Below, in pieces: positions 1-12,240 of a stretch of DNA of 64,000 bases. Within the stretch, counting starts at the first letter, position 1; each line of letters opens with the position of its first letter. A program made the translations under genes and the position numbers. The stretch lies in the NCBI GenBank assembly GCA_026545765.1, contig JAIFAC010000008.1, positions 457,501 through 521,500 on the forward strand, written 5' to 3'. The stretch is from Plantago major (lineage: Eukaryota > Streptophyta > Magnoliopsida > Lamiales > Plantaginaceae). Under the pieces are notes generated by a model, which saw only the letters and a list, made by a program, of their open reading frames with translations, was not told the origin of the DNA and searched no databases.

Positions 1-1229
1 TAGAAAATAGGCGGGGAATTAATTCGTTTAAACAACAATAAAAAAGTACAAGAGAAATTTTTTCTTTATTTAGAGTTGCTCCTTATGATATGAAAGTAAA
101 GTAATCTATTCCCAATGTAAATTTATTGTATGTCCTAGGTCTGAAAGAGAGAACAAAGTTCAGATATTTATTAGTTAATTAATACTCACACCTTCCTTTC
201 TTTATTCGATTCTTTGGAAAGATGTAGTTAATAGTTAATCAAGACTGCTAGCCATTTATTTTTTAGATATTTATTAGTAGGATTTCTTTTAATCAAGAAC
301 ACAGTTCTACTAGAAACTATAACTAGAAGAAGAATAGAATTGGTTGGGTCTGGGAAGGCTTTTACCTTAATATCCCATAAATAGCACACTCTTCTGTCTG
401 GCTCTTTTACCACCTTTTGCTTTTACTTTCTATGATTGTTCACAAAAATAGACGTTTCTTAGTCGATTAATAAAAAATATAGAATAGAGAAGTAACTCAA
501 CAAACCAAATACAACCGATCTATTTAATTTACATATACGTAAAAATGGATAAATAAACAGTCACAACAATTCAATATCTAAAAAACCAAGGTTACAAAAG
601 TTCAGCCTTTTCCCGTCGATATCGATACTATAAAAAAAAAGTTAAGTATTTTGTTCAAACAAATATATGTATGTATACAACAGCGCAAAGTAAGTATTAT
701 AAGTGTTGCTTTTTTTTAGGCATGTATCCTTTATTTAACTGCTTATGCTTAAGTTAAGAGTAGATAGAGTATCGCACATAGCATACACATACAAGGTTTC
801 TATATCAATTATCAATAAAATACAAAGGCAAGACTTACTTCATACAATATATTTCATGTGTTAAGTAAGGTGTTAGAAGAAGGAATATAATAGAACTGGG
901 ACCTGAACGAGTATATAGAAATTTAAGAAGACAATCAAGCAAACAAATAAATACAAAATACAAATAAACCCCCCTTATCCTACGTTAAAAATAAATACAA
1001 TACGGGTAGAACTTTAATTTAATAAGATATAAATATAAAGATGTAAGAAGATAACCTTAGATCACATTTCATTTCTCTCCACAATCTCACTCACACAATA
1101 CAGAATTCGTAACAAAGCAACAAACACAACACCCGTAGAATTTTAAAAGCGGAGATGTAGTCATTTTAGCTAAGAGAAAAGCATGAGGAATTGAGAAAGG
1201 ACTTACATAACTCTAAAAATAAAAAAAGG

Positions 1230-1257
1230 AGAGATATAGATTAAGAGATATAGATTA
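1230..1257. repeat. Exact tandem duplication, 14-base unit x2
   Basis: The unit AGAGATATAGATTA occurs twice back to back with no mismatch, in a purine-rich stretch. It is one of the many short perfect duplications in this window. Confidence 0.9.
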
Positions 1258-1453
1258 TTAGTATATTAATATTTAATTGTATGTACTAGCAAGTTAAATC
1301 CTATACCTCTTAGATTCTATATAACTGTACAAGAAAAGAGCATATAAACATATAATTATTGGTTTGGAAACATAGGAGAGCTTAGGAAAAAAGATACAAT
1401 AACAAACATGTATCCCTTCCTATCACCACTAATAGCATTCAATAAACCCGCCA

Positions 1454-1525
1454 AGTAGCTTAGTATGGCTTCCTTGGCTCACACCAATGAACCAATCCCA
1501 CGAAGGTAAGTCGTAGCAAGCTACT
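1454..1525. repeat. 8-base inverted repeat around a GC-richer 72-base tract
   Basis: AGTAGCTT at 1454-1461 is the exact reverse complement of AAGCTACT at 1518-1525. The tract between is richer in G+C than its surroundings. It contains a possible inner stem of TTGG and CCAA around a six-base loop. The total length is that of a tRNA, but there is no TTCRA T-loop and no cloverleaf that I can fold. It may be a decayed structured RNA, the end of a small inverted-repeat element, or chance. Confidence 0.35.
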
Positions 1526-4096
1526 CCAACATATAACCCCAAAGAAAGAAGACGACATAAAGAATGTATTATATATTTATTTCTATTTTTATAATTGTAA
1601 ATTGTACTCGAAAATTGGATTAAATTATTTTACTTGTTTGTGAATTATTTACAATAACTTCCATTCGTTGGACTAATTATGAAAGGATCTATATATTCTC
1701 AATTAAATGCGATAAAAATGGCTGGCGCTGCACCAACCCTATAAACTAATTAGAAAGTGTCGATACGATAAGTAAATAAGAGCTCCTCTTTACTTTCCTT
1801 ATTATCCTTATTAGAACTTAGAGTGAAATATACATAAAGCATATGTCCTCCTTCCAAATCCTAGCCTTTTTTATTTACTTAGGAACTTCCTTAAATGAAC
1901 CCACTCATTTCTTACTGTGACAGCCTAACTTTTGAAAAGGCTTATTAAAGAATCATATTTCCGGCATAGCTCTTACAATATACAAATATACAGATAGAAA
2001 ATGAGTTTTCTATCTATTAATTAGGCCTATATAAACTCCTTAAACAACATATGCCAATCAATTTGGTAGCTCTAGCATTTATTTATTTATTTTATTTACT
2101 CCTTACTCCATACGCTTAATACAACACCTAATGTAAATTACTAAATTAGCTAATAAATAAGATTTCCTTTACTAAGTAAGGTATTCCACTAAGATCTGTC
2201 ATTTCTCTTTCTTTGTTGGTTGTATGTACAATTTTCGAATCTAAGTGCCTGTTGTTGTAGAAGTGGATCTAAGAAATACAAGTGGATGCCGGCTAACCTA
2301 TAATTTTCTAACACAGCGTAGTTCCTTAAGGAAAGACTTCCTTTTTTTTTGGATATTAAGAAATTCAGGCTAAATGTTATCATGTTTATTAAGATAACTA
2401 AAAACAAAACTCTAACTAATTAATGGTATAAAATAGACTTTGATTTTAGTTTGCAAGTAGGACACTTCTAAATAGATTCAACAAAGAGTCAGTAAAAAGA
2501 GAAAAAAAAGGGGATACATGCTACTAAGCAATTAATCCGAAAAATCTCGCAGATAAAATAGACTCTACTATACAAAATAGAAACTAGCAGGCAACCATGT
2601 CTCTATAAGCAGCTACCCATAGAGTTTCAGAAAAAATCTACAGGTGCCGATGCTGTTGTGTTGATGACATAAATTCTCATTCTTCGTTTATAGTCCGATG
2701 TAAGTCAAGGGGAAAACCAAAAAGGCAAGAAATGCGTAGATTAAACAATCCCACTATTATTGACTTCCGTACTAAACCAAAACTCTTGATAAAAGATAGT
2801 AATGATCCGGATATTTGTAGACTCGTAAACTCCCATTTTATTCCTAATACATGCACCATGCTTTATCTAGTCATTCTACACCAACAAGTTCTCTTTACTG
2901 TTAATGATTCGTATACTATACCCTATTACTATGCAAATGATTTGAAGGAAGCTCACACATAATGTAATGCAAGAAAGACGCAATTATACCTATATCTAAT
3001 CTATTTCTATACTTGGAGTTCTCAATGATTCTATGAAATCTTAGCTGTCTAGCCTTAATTATTCACTGACAACGAAGTAAATGGTAGTAAAGTCTTAAAA
3101 GAGTATGTGCACTTTTTTCCCGTTTTATTTTATGATGTATGTGGAATTCGTTAATTGTGGCAAACTGGGTAGGATTCTTCTATAAGCAATCCTGGTAAAT
3201 AAGATTTAGCAAGCAGTTACTACAAATACTAAATTAGAAAATAGAAAGAATATTAAGATAGATATCTTTATATAGACCAGTTAATGCTTAGCTATAAGAT
3301 AGAAACCAACGTTGAAATCAAACAACTCCAACTACGGACTTCATCCCTTAACCTATTTGATTTAGAAAACTTATGATAGATTCTCTAGTTCTAGACTTCT
3401 AGAAATTAAATTGATAGAACGCGGTTAGAGAGCAAGTAGAAAGGGGTAGGGCTAATGAAGAATAGAATAATTAACTACATATACTAATTTAAACTATATA
3501 CGGGATAAACGAATACCATACAAAATACAATTGATGTGGAGAATAGGCAGACCAAGTACTACAAATGCACACCTATACAAGAAAGAACCCTAAATGAAGT
3601 AGTTAAGTATACACCATTTCTATTCCTCGATCATAGAATATCTGTATCTGGCTATATCTCAAGTAGCATGCTATGGGAAGAATAAATAATCATATAAAAG
3701 AAAAATAGATGAAGTAAACTGGTAAGAATAGTAAGAAAAGCAAGCAAAGTAGAACTAAGTAAGAAGGAAAGAAGACAGCCAAACATTAATAAGGAATAGA
3801 AGGTCTATTATATACAATAGATACAACTAAAAAGACAGAAACAACAAGCAAGCACTTACAATATCCCTTCCCATAACACATTAGAAACTCGATTCCTAGA
3901 CTCCCTTAATGCATATCTAGAAAGAAAACCTACTCTAGTTGGGTCTTTCTCCGAAATATTAAAAGAGTACTTTATTCATTTCTTATAAATAGGAGAGAGA
4001 TCTACCATAACTATTATCACTCGCATACTTGCCAACTTAGTTTAGTACTGAATTATGCTTTCTTTCTTCTTACAAAAAAAAAATATAATATTAAGT

Positions 4097-4345
4097 AAAG
4101 AATATACAAACAAGTATGAAATACCTAAAGGGTTTGCCTTCAATTTGTTGGGTCTGTTGGAACTTAAATCCGAGTTAAAGAGTACCGAGCTTGTCGAGTT
4201 CACCAAAAATATTAGAAGCTAGCATTGAATTTCCCGCAAATTCTATTATAAAAGATTATGATTTGACATAAGTAGCAGCGTTATTACTACCCTTACACGT
4301 AAAAAGTACACTATAGCTGACATACAACAATATTACTATAGCTTG
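4097..4345 (+). repeat. Dispersed repeat, copy related to 19.78 kb
   Basis: The opening part shares ACAAACAAGTATG-AATACC, then a pyrimidine-rich stretch, then TTTGTTGGG with 19778-19850, in the same order and direction. Further on, AGTACA followed by CATACAACAAT is again shared with about 19943-19975. The family is not recognised. Sequence identity decays along the segment, so the end is uncertain. Confidence 0.5.
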
Positions 4346-4375
4346 TCCTGTACAACAATAGACCATAATGGCTTT

Positions 4376-4397
4376 GATATAACAGAGATATAACAGA
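4376..4397. repeat. Exact tandem duplication, 11-base unit x2
   Basis: GATATAACAGA occurs twice back to back without mismatch, just beyond the dispersed repeat copy. Confidence 0.9.
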
Positions 4398-4425
4398 AGA
4401 GAACATAGACTATGAAGACCAGAAG

Positions 4426-4459
4426 AAAGTATATAGATAATAAAAGTATATAGATAATA
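4426..4459. repeat. Exact tandem duplication, 17-base unit x2
   Basis: The unit AAAGTATATAGATAATA is present twice in direct succession with no mismatch, only about 30 bases after another perfect duplication. The pair makes this a local hot spot. Confidence 0.9.
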
Positions 4460-5489
4460 AGAAATAATAGAACAGATAATAGCTTCGTGAGAGAAAGAAA
4501 TATCCTAAATTACAAAAAAACTCGTTAACATTCATCACGCAGTTACTCTTCTTAACTATACTCAAATCTTTAAGAATCCATCAATCAGAAGGAATACCTT
4601 ATTTGCTTGTTGTCTTGGTGCAGCTAACCCAACATCTATTATAGAAGCGGGAGATCCTTAAGTTGAAAGTGAACGTACTCTATTTGATCGCGAGTTATTA
4701 TATTATATCTTGACGACACAAGTATTGTTTTCTATTTTGTACAAACATATCATTAGTTGTTGTGATAACTCCTAAACGCAGAGTATCCCATTGTTGTAGA
4801 CTTTGCAATTCCTACATAATTTGTTTTTCCTGGAGGTATTGGTTGGTAATTATACTCCAATAGAAGTAGTGTTGTAATTTATAATAGCATGTAACATATC
4901 TTGCTTGGAAAGAGACGTATACTTTCTATCTTTTCTTACTACATACACATAAAGCTACTACACCTATTAAGTAACAAGAGTTCATTGTGGCTACTAGCAT
5001 TCATAACACAAAGGCAAGAATTATATTTTACACATTCCCTAAAGGAATTCTCCATTCCGAGTCATCTATAGTTTTATATAACCTTGTCGATGCATTTGTT
5101 GTCTCATAATTTTAATACCTTTCTAGAGATCTAACAGCAAGAAATTTAGAAAGTGAGGACATTGCACTTTACATGATTTTAGATTTGTTTGGAAAGAATT
5201 TATTATAGAAGATTGTAGGCTATCATGATCTCCTACTAAACACAGAAAGTATACTATCCCTAGTAAAAGAAGAACATATAATATGACATAGCTTTCGTCT
5301 TTGTAATAAGCTTAGACGTATATACCTATTGGAATCCCTTAAGGAGTTCTTAGGCGCCTCTTTTAAAATGAAAAAAAATTAGCTTTCACGAAATGCCTTG
5401 CTGAAGATCTATACGGGAACAAAACTCGAAAGTTAACCGAGCCCAAAAATATCTAGGTAAATATTCACGCACAGACCTAACTTAATTAT

Positions 5490-5830
5490 AATCTTTTATA
5501 TCTTGACCTTGATCATGAGCTTTATTATCTTCCATAACTACCACCCTGACATAACCAGATTATAGTTCACATAGTCTACCAAGTAATAAACCAACAGATA
5601 CTTACCTATCCGTTTATAGTACAGAATCCTTTCTCTTGTTCCCTTCTTTCTTTCTTAATTAGCGCATACATAGAATCTTTCTTGTCCGAAGAGTAATATG
5701 AACTCTTATATGAACTTTTAGTCGGATACCTTATGTTTTTATTATTCATTTTCTAAAGGAGCCGTTTCCTATATCTATACCTTATCGAAGTTTACGAAGT
5801 TCACCGAGAACATTTTAATTCGTCAAGAAG
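5490..5830 (+). repeat. Diverged direct duplication, copy 1
   Basis: It shares a colinear series of blocks with copy 2 about 830-860 bases downstream: TATATCTTGAC, then TCCATA-CTACCACC, then TTACCTATCCGTTTATAGT, then TTGTTCCCTT, then a weaker AAAGGAGCCGTTTCCT and a GTTCACC-like block. By eye the best stretches are about 70% alike. The unit is not recognised. No coding frame survives in either copy. Confidence 0.6.
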
Positions 5831-5976
5831 TGGCTTGAAAGTTCCAGAAGTATTAAAGTAGATTCTGAAGGCCTTGGCCTTATACTAGACGTGGAATTGG
5901 ACAGAAAGGATATTATAAAATATTACGCTTTGTTAGGATTTGTATTGGAGAATATCTATCAAGAAGTTTCTTACGC

Positions 5977-5998
5977 TTAATGTAATGTTAATGTAATG
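5977..5998. repeat. Exact tandem duplication, 11-base unit x2
   Basis: TTAATGTAATG occurs twice in direct succession without mismatch, between the two copies of the larger diverged duplication. Confidence 0.9.
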
Positions 5999-6314
5999 AA
6001 AGGCTTATCCAGTAGATCCCACAAGTAGTTCATTATGTTATGTTTTGTTTGTTTCAAGTACACCACATTTACTATGTCCGCTATTATATCCACAAAGTTG
6101 TCTTACTTTTTATCTTACTCGTTCTTAATCTTGCCTATGTCAGAGTTACCTATAGTCTATCATATCAAGTAAAAGAAAGGAATAAAGCTATAATGAATAA
6201 GGAACAAGTTTGTTTTCTAAATTTAAGGCTTAGTCTATATAAAGTAGGCATACTTAGAGCAGGGAAGTTCTGCAGTCCAACAAAAATAATATGAAAGTTT
6301 GGCTATAAATTATT

Positions 6315-6690
6315 AGGATCATTTATATCTTGATATATCTTGACATGAACATTTATCTTTCCATACCACCTAAGCTTACATATACAGATTAACCACGACT
6401 ATGTCTGTCACCTGTACTAAGTAACCATCCTTTATATCCTTACCTATACGTTTATAGTTCAATATCTTTCCTGTTCCCTTATCATTAGTATAGATTTTTC
6501 TTGCCCAAATAAAGTAAACAGTTATCCCTAGTGTGTTCCTGCAGTTGTCTTGTTTATCTCTTGTTGCTCCCTCTTTCCTAAACCAAAAGAACTTAATATA
6601 AAATATGAAAGACTCCTTTATTTCTTTTACGCGAAAGCAGTGCTTCCTTAGGCAGTTTGTTCGAGCACCTAAAAATTATTCATTTCTTAG
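6315..6690 (+). repeat. Diverged direct duplication, copy 2
   Basis: This is the downstream partner of 5490-5830. It has the same block order, including TTACCTATACGTTTATAGT and TGTTCCCTT. It differs from copy 1 by carrying an extra 10 bases near its start (6324-6343), where the conserved TATATCTTGA is doubled. The repeat family is unknown. Confidence 0.6.
6324..6343. repeat. Exact tandem duplication, 10-base unit x2, private to copy 2
   Basis: TATATCTTGA is doubled here. The matching site in copy 1, near 5500-5510, has it once. The doubling therefore most likely arose after the larger segment was duplicated. Confidence 0.8.
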
Positions 6691-7059
6691 ATTCTAAACC
6701 TTAGTTGAAGACTTACTTTATGGCCTAGCATAACTTGTTGCTGAATCCCAATAAAAATACTCAGTCGACTAATACACAGAGGTTTGAGAGCAAGGAGTCC
6801 TAAATTATTTCGTTTATAAATAGTTTGCGTGAGAACTTCAGTTTGTAATAAAGTATACCAGCATTGACGTAGACAGAACTGAAAGTCAAGTATTTAACTA
6901 TCTTTACCATGGTAGCATATAATCGGTTGTTGTTGTTCTATATATAGTTTTATGTTTTTTATTGTTTTGTTTGTTTTTCTGTTTGATTTATTTAGTTAGT
7001 ATAGTTTTTAGTTAGTATAAGTTAAGTAAGTTATTATTATAAGGGAAACTACTCTCATA

Positions 7060-9660
7060 TGATATGAGAACTACTATGCTAACAATGACCAATTACTTAA
7101 CACTTATTTAGATTTGTACTTAGTAAGGGAAGACAAGAATTTATGAGATATAGACAACCTGTTCCTATAGAATCTTATAGGCCCTAGCTTTTGACTTAAT
7201 TATAGTCGCTTAGAGTAAGAGTATATTTATATAAATACTAACTAGGTAACAACGTCTTAGGTATAATGCACAAAGATTACTACCCAATATCTATAGGTTA
7301 TAAGGACAAAGCTAGTTCTTTCCCATCTAATATAAATCCCTTACTAAGTATGAGACACATGCCTCTTAATATTGGGTACACGATTCCTTTCTTTTCTTTA
7401 TAGTATAGAGTCAAACCAAAGTATATGTTCTAATAACTTCTCCATTCTTAATTTTAATATAGCTTATTATATTTTATACTAATTCTTATATATATATATA
7501 TATATATATATGTATAGAGTAAACCATGTTGTACTTTCCATGAGTAGTGTATAGGGTAGTATAATAGGACAAATGCTAGATAGAAGTAATTTCTTTTAAC
7601 TAGTTCTTCTTACCAAACCAATTTTATGTTGACTAGGCTATTACGTATAGGTAATCTTTTCTCTATAGAAGAGTAGGATCCAAGCTTTAGGAACACAGCA
7701 AGTACTTGTCTTTACATGACTTCTTTTGAAACTTTATATTACCAACAAGGATAAATACGACTAGAAATATCCCTCTAACTAAGTATAGTACACCTATTAT
7801 AATATGTTTTACTAGGGGAACCCATGTATACGTTGCATATGATTATGAAGGTAGGATACTTAAATTAAAGGGAAGAACCCAGGTATAATGTATAATGCAT
7901 GTATAACTATTCCTAGTACTTACTATATAGTTATGGGGCAGTAGCCTGTCTCACCTAGATCTTTGGGTTATGCTCAATACCTTCCATCTTTTCATTATAG
8001 GGATTATGTATGGTATATTTCTATCTAAGACATAAGACAACACTAAGCGATTATTACTACTCTTATACTTTCCAATAATTATTATATACTAAGTCTAGTC
8101 CTAATATGCTTACTAAATAGAATGTGCTATATGTACATACTAATTATGGTGTATACTACAACTTATGTATGATTCCTCTTATGCTTTACCTTCCAAATAT
8201 ATAGAATTTATAAGAGTGTACATGTAATCCTTTCTTTCTATCTTTCTCATTATTAAATCTAGTTTAATATAAGTACGTAGGTATTTAGAATACTTATCGC
8301 CTCTTTTTCCATATACATTTATAATAGAGTTTCCCTTTTATAACACATCTAAGCTCTCTTACCCTTAACTAAGCTAACTTTACTATGACGTGACATTAAC
8401 ATGCTATGACCTATAGGTTATACCCTTTCTCGTGTTAGGTTCCATTCTCCTTTATAAATATACTAAGTGTACTCTTTTGTATAATATACTATAAAACCTA
8501 AGTCTTGGTAATAACCCCTCCTTTTCAAACTTTTTGAAATAGAATTCTAAGTATGTGAGTCTACTAAAACCTATTATGTTATATACATATGTTGCCTTCT
8601 ATTTAACTATGTACGTATGTATATTCCTCTCTAATACTTTTTAATCGTGTTACCTGCACTAGGTTCTTCCTTGTAGTACTTTGGTGCAAGAAGTCTATAA
8701 TAGTTATATTTGATCTAAACAACAACCTACTATGCCTAAGAATACCTTATAACATGTGCGTGCAAATACTATTATGTTTCATAGAAGAGGTGGTTAATAT
8801 AGAGTGAGTAACTCCTTTAGTAATATAATTCTTAATGAATTAGAATACTTTAATTTAATAAGGGTAATAAAGGATAAAACATGTTGCACACACTACATCT
8901 AAGAAAGGTCTTTTAGGAGAAGAAATAGTATAGAGAATGTCTTTACTTTGGGAACTTATAACATATGCAAGTAGTAGAACAAGGTAGAAGTTATAATATA
9001 GGAGTACCAAGTATTCTTCCTTAAATAGAGTAAGGTGTTATCATGATAGTACATATTAATCCATGTATTCAATCTTCTTTGTGTTTCCCTACTAATTGTT
9101 ATTATAATAGGGCTTTGTCTCCACCCTTAAGTACATGCCTTAATATTAATAAATAATAAGAAATTTTAGTGGTACTTGCTGGGCATACTCTAGATGTAAT
9201 AGTATAGAAAAGGGGTTAGATTAGGTACTTCTCAATTCATATTGTTGTTAGGCTCTAAGGGACTCTTCTTATAATGTGTTAAACTTGCTACATGTTTCTA
9301 TATGTCTTCTATAAGTGTATATGTATTTCCTTACTTGTTACCTTGAATGGATCCTTACTACTAATGCCTGTTAACTAGATATTGTATATTACCTCCTAAG
9401 TGTAATTCATTTATTTATTTATGTCCTCCTTTAGATCTTATATTATATGGAGTGTCCCTTCCACCTCTTCCTTCGGTTCTATCATTTCAGGAGTATACAA
9501 CTAAGATATCTTCCCTTACTACCCTTTGGCGTGAGCATATACTACCTAGTTTAATTTATATATATCTCACTTACCTTATTTTGACTACACCTGCCTCTTC
9601 CTATACTTTCCTTATACTCGTGTTGTCTTGTATTTCATAACTTACTTAGTATTTTGGTTC
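7060..9660. repeat. Class A block: RIP-like decayed DNA, no gene
   Basis: TpA is very frequent, TpG and CpA are reduced, and CpG is scarce: about 17 in 2.6 kb by hand, against near 58 expected for 30% G+C. The remaining C and G are mostly in CpT/ApG. This is the pattern left by CpA-to-TpA mutation on both strands. No open frame of note is present; the 62-codon one at 9452-9640 lacks an ATG. I infer a mutated repeat of unknown family. Confidence 0.5.
7487..7511. repeat. (TA)n microsatellite
   Basis: About 12 uninterrupted TA units. Confidence 0.95.
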
Positions 9661-12240
9661 GTACTTCTTAAGTATTAAATAAAGGGATAGTTGATTGGAA
9701 ACAAAGAAACAGCATCTAACGAAAAATCATAAGTAGTCAGGGCTATATCAATCTCCAAAACCGCGTCTATTTATTTGATACAGATTTTGTAAAAACCCCG
9801 AATAAAACCCTAATAAACAAGGAAAAGAAAAATTTGATCATAGAAAGGTTAACGTATAATATATAAAGGGGACTAAAATAAGAACACACGTTTGGTGAAG
9901 TAAATAAGGAAAAATTTAAAGGAGATTAGATTGAATTGCTTTCAAAAGTCGTCAAGTCTCTCTAAAAAAATGTAGTTCCTTTCCTTAATATAGTTCGTGA
10001 ATACCTATTTGGTAGATACGCCATATGGTGGGAAAAGATCGAGATGGGCCTTAACTCAATTGTGAGTATTATTCTTAGTTCCTAAAATAAAATAAGGTGC
10101 AGTAAAAGGAAAGATTTTGTTGTTATATGGCCGGGAACCGGGAAACCTTTTTTTGTTTAGTACTAATTAATTGCCCTATGCAAGGTTTTAGAATTCATAT
10201 GGAACAGAAAGAGAGACTTCATATCATAAGCATACGCACATATGTTTGGTTACATGCCTTAATGCCACTTTAAGAACCGATTCTATATTTCCATTATTAT
10301 AGATTCCCTTAAAGTCTTGTCTTAAGTCCTTACTGTGATATATTTTAATATTGGGATAGGTACTGTACTATAATAAGCCTGACCTTCTATTTTTAAGCTC
10401 ATAATCTAATCAAGGGACAACAAAACTTACTAGAAGAGTTGGAAGCAAAAGGGTCTGATCTACGAGTGAATGAACCAGTATTCATATATCTACTCCAAAC
10501 CATAAAAATACAAGCAACAAATCAGAAAGTGCAAAAGGTGGAAATCCTTATTTATTAGTATCATACCCTAAGAGGATACGCGTTTTATTGAATCAGAATT
10601 GAGTTCATGTCTTCCTTATTCCTTAATTGCTGCCTTAACAAAGTACTTGCAAATATAGATTTCTTGCTTGCTTTTGTTCCTAAAAAACCATATCAGTTCT
10701 TTTCTTTCTCCAAACACAGAATTTATACTTTGTTGAGCATTTCTTATACCTAACCAACTGAGTCCCTATTTACTATACCAACGGGTTCAGTCAAAGTAAA
10801 GTGTAGTTTTCATGTTTTTAGTAACACAATATACACAATATAACCGAAGTGCCCAGCACATTTATAAAGTACGCCCCGGAAGTCCTTATACTGTTATTGT
10901 AAAGTAAAGACAAGAATTGGTTCACCCTTATATTAGTTAGTCATAATTATGCAGTCTAATCTATATAAAGAGTATCCCTTTTGCCACATCATCATATATC
11001 AAGTAATAATTTAAGAAGTTTAAAACGTATCCTGTAGTACGCAGCAGATTACTAGTCATAAGCCAAATTGAAGAATAGGCATAGCGAATATTAGGTAAGG
11101 AAAAAGGGATACTATATTTTTGACAGAGTTTGCCTTATAACTTCGAGAAAACACATACTTATTCGTGGCCTTTCCTAGATCCTCCTATTTGTTAGGCATA
11201 CTCAAGCCAATCCAATAGCTATAATATAAATACAGTAGTTGACCACGAAAACACAAGACAATGAAGATTCATATTACTTGAAACCTAGGAGAAGATAGTG
11301 TTGTTGTTATTTATATCTTGTTATATTGCGTCATTATTACCGTCTAAAAGAGATCTATATCCATTGTGTATCAGTATTTCATATGCCTGTGTGGCCTGTG
11401 AAGAATAAGCAATTAGTAGATAATGTCTTCCATCTATATAATTCGTGCACGGAGTATACCCTTTAGTTCTGAACCAACACTCACTATAACTAGGACTGGT
11501 AGAATTATATGGAAAAATAGAGAAGCAGAAAACTCTTAGAAAATGACGGGATTTTATACCGTTGTTGTTTTTCGTGATGCCTGTCTGACCAGAAACCGCC
11601 AGAATTGGTATAATACGTTCTTTATTTGTGTACCTAACTCCTCTATATGACCAATGTCTACTATATCCTACTTAAAACATACCTGCGGCTTTGATCTTGT
11701 TTTACTTGTATAACTTTTTTCTAACAACAATCTTTGTCTTAGTCTCTTAAACATGTGAGAATTCCTTGATCATAATAAAAAAACAAAAAACTTCTATTTA
11801 ATATTTAAAAAGAACAAGGGAGAGAGCTTACACGAAGACTCGTAATAGTTTGTGACTACTTACTCTCTGCCCAACCTGGAATCATTAAAGAATTAATCTA
11901 AAGGCAATTCAAAGTTCATACTTGGACGAAGTAAGGATCAAAGGGTATTAGAATAAATCCATTTTCATAAGCTAGCGCAGTATCGGAGTCTTTGCCCGGA
12001 TTATTAAACAGTTCTCATGTCTGGCTTTATTGTTGATGAATACAGGGTGTTGTCTTTACTAAATAGAGCAAGTGGAATCAATTGATCGTGTGAATTTACT
12101 TAGAATAAAAAGGAAGCTCTGTTCCATTTCCCGAATAAATTGTTGCTCTCGGTACTTTTGAGGGTTCAGATCACCTTTTATTTATTTATGGTTCTGCCTT
12201 GTTCTAGAAAAATTGCTGTAATGGAACAATAATAGAGATG
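9660..12240. other. Gene-free AT-rich block, class B
   Basis: CpG returns at the left edge (AACGAAA, CCGCGTC) and TpA falls. No open frame of 60 or more codons is present on either strand. I see no RNA gene or element that I can name. A GGTTCAGATCACC string near 12166 resembles a tRNA B-box, but no tRNA body precedes it. Confidence 0.5.

Larger units (their letters stand above)
1..7050. other. Gene-free AT-rich block, class B
   Basis: No open stretch here looks like a gene. The longest ATG-started ones are 76 codons (2732-2962, plus) and 84 codons (6040-6294, plus), and neither has a recognisable motif. CpG is present throughout and TpA is only moderate, unlike the next block. The block holds several exact short duplications, an inverted repeat at 1454-1525, a segment related to 19.78 kb, and a diverged 0.8-kb direct duplication. 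It ends in a G/T-rich stretch near 6900-7050. I infer old, low-complexity intergenic or repeat-derived DNA. Confidence 0.5.

Noticed and set aside
9800-9812. AACCCTAA-like strings as telomere repeats (also near 18843 and 50299)
   Set aside because: They are single occurrences and never tandem arrays, so they do not mark a telomere.
12160-12180. GGTTCAGATCACC resembling a B-box
   Set aside because: It lacks a pairing T-stem and any tRNA-like sequence upstream.
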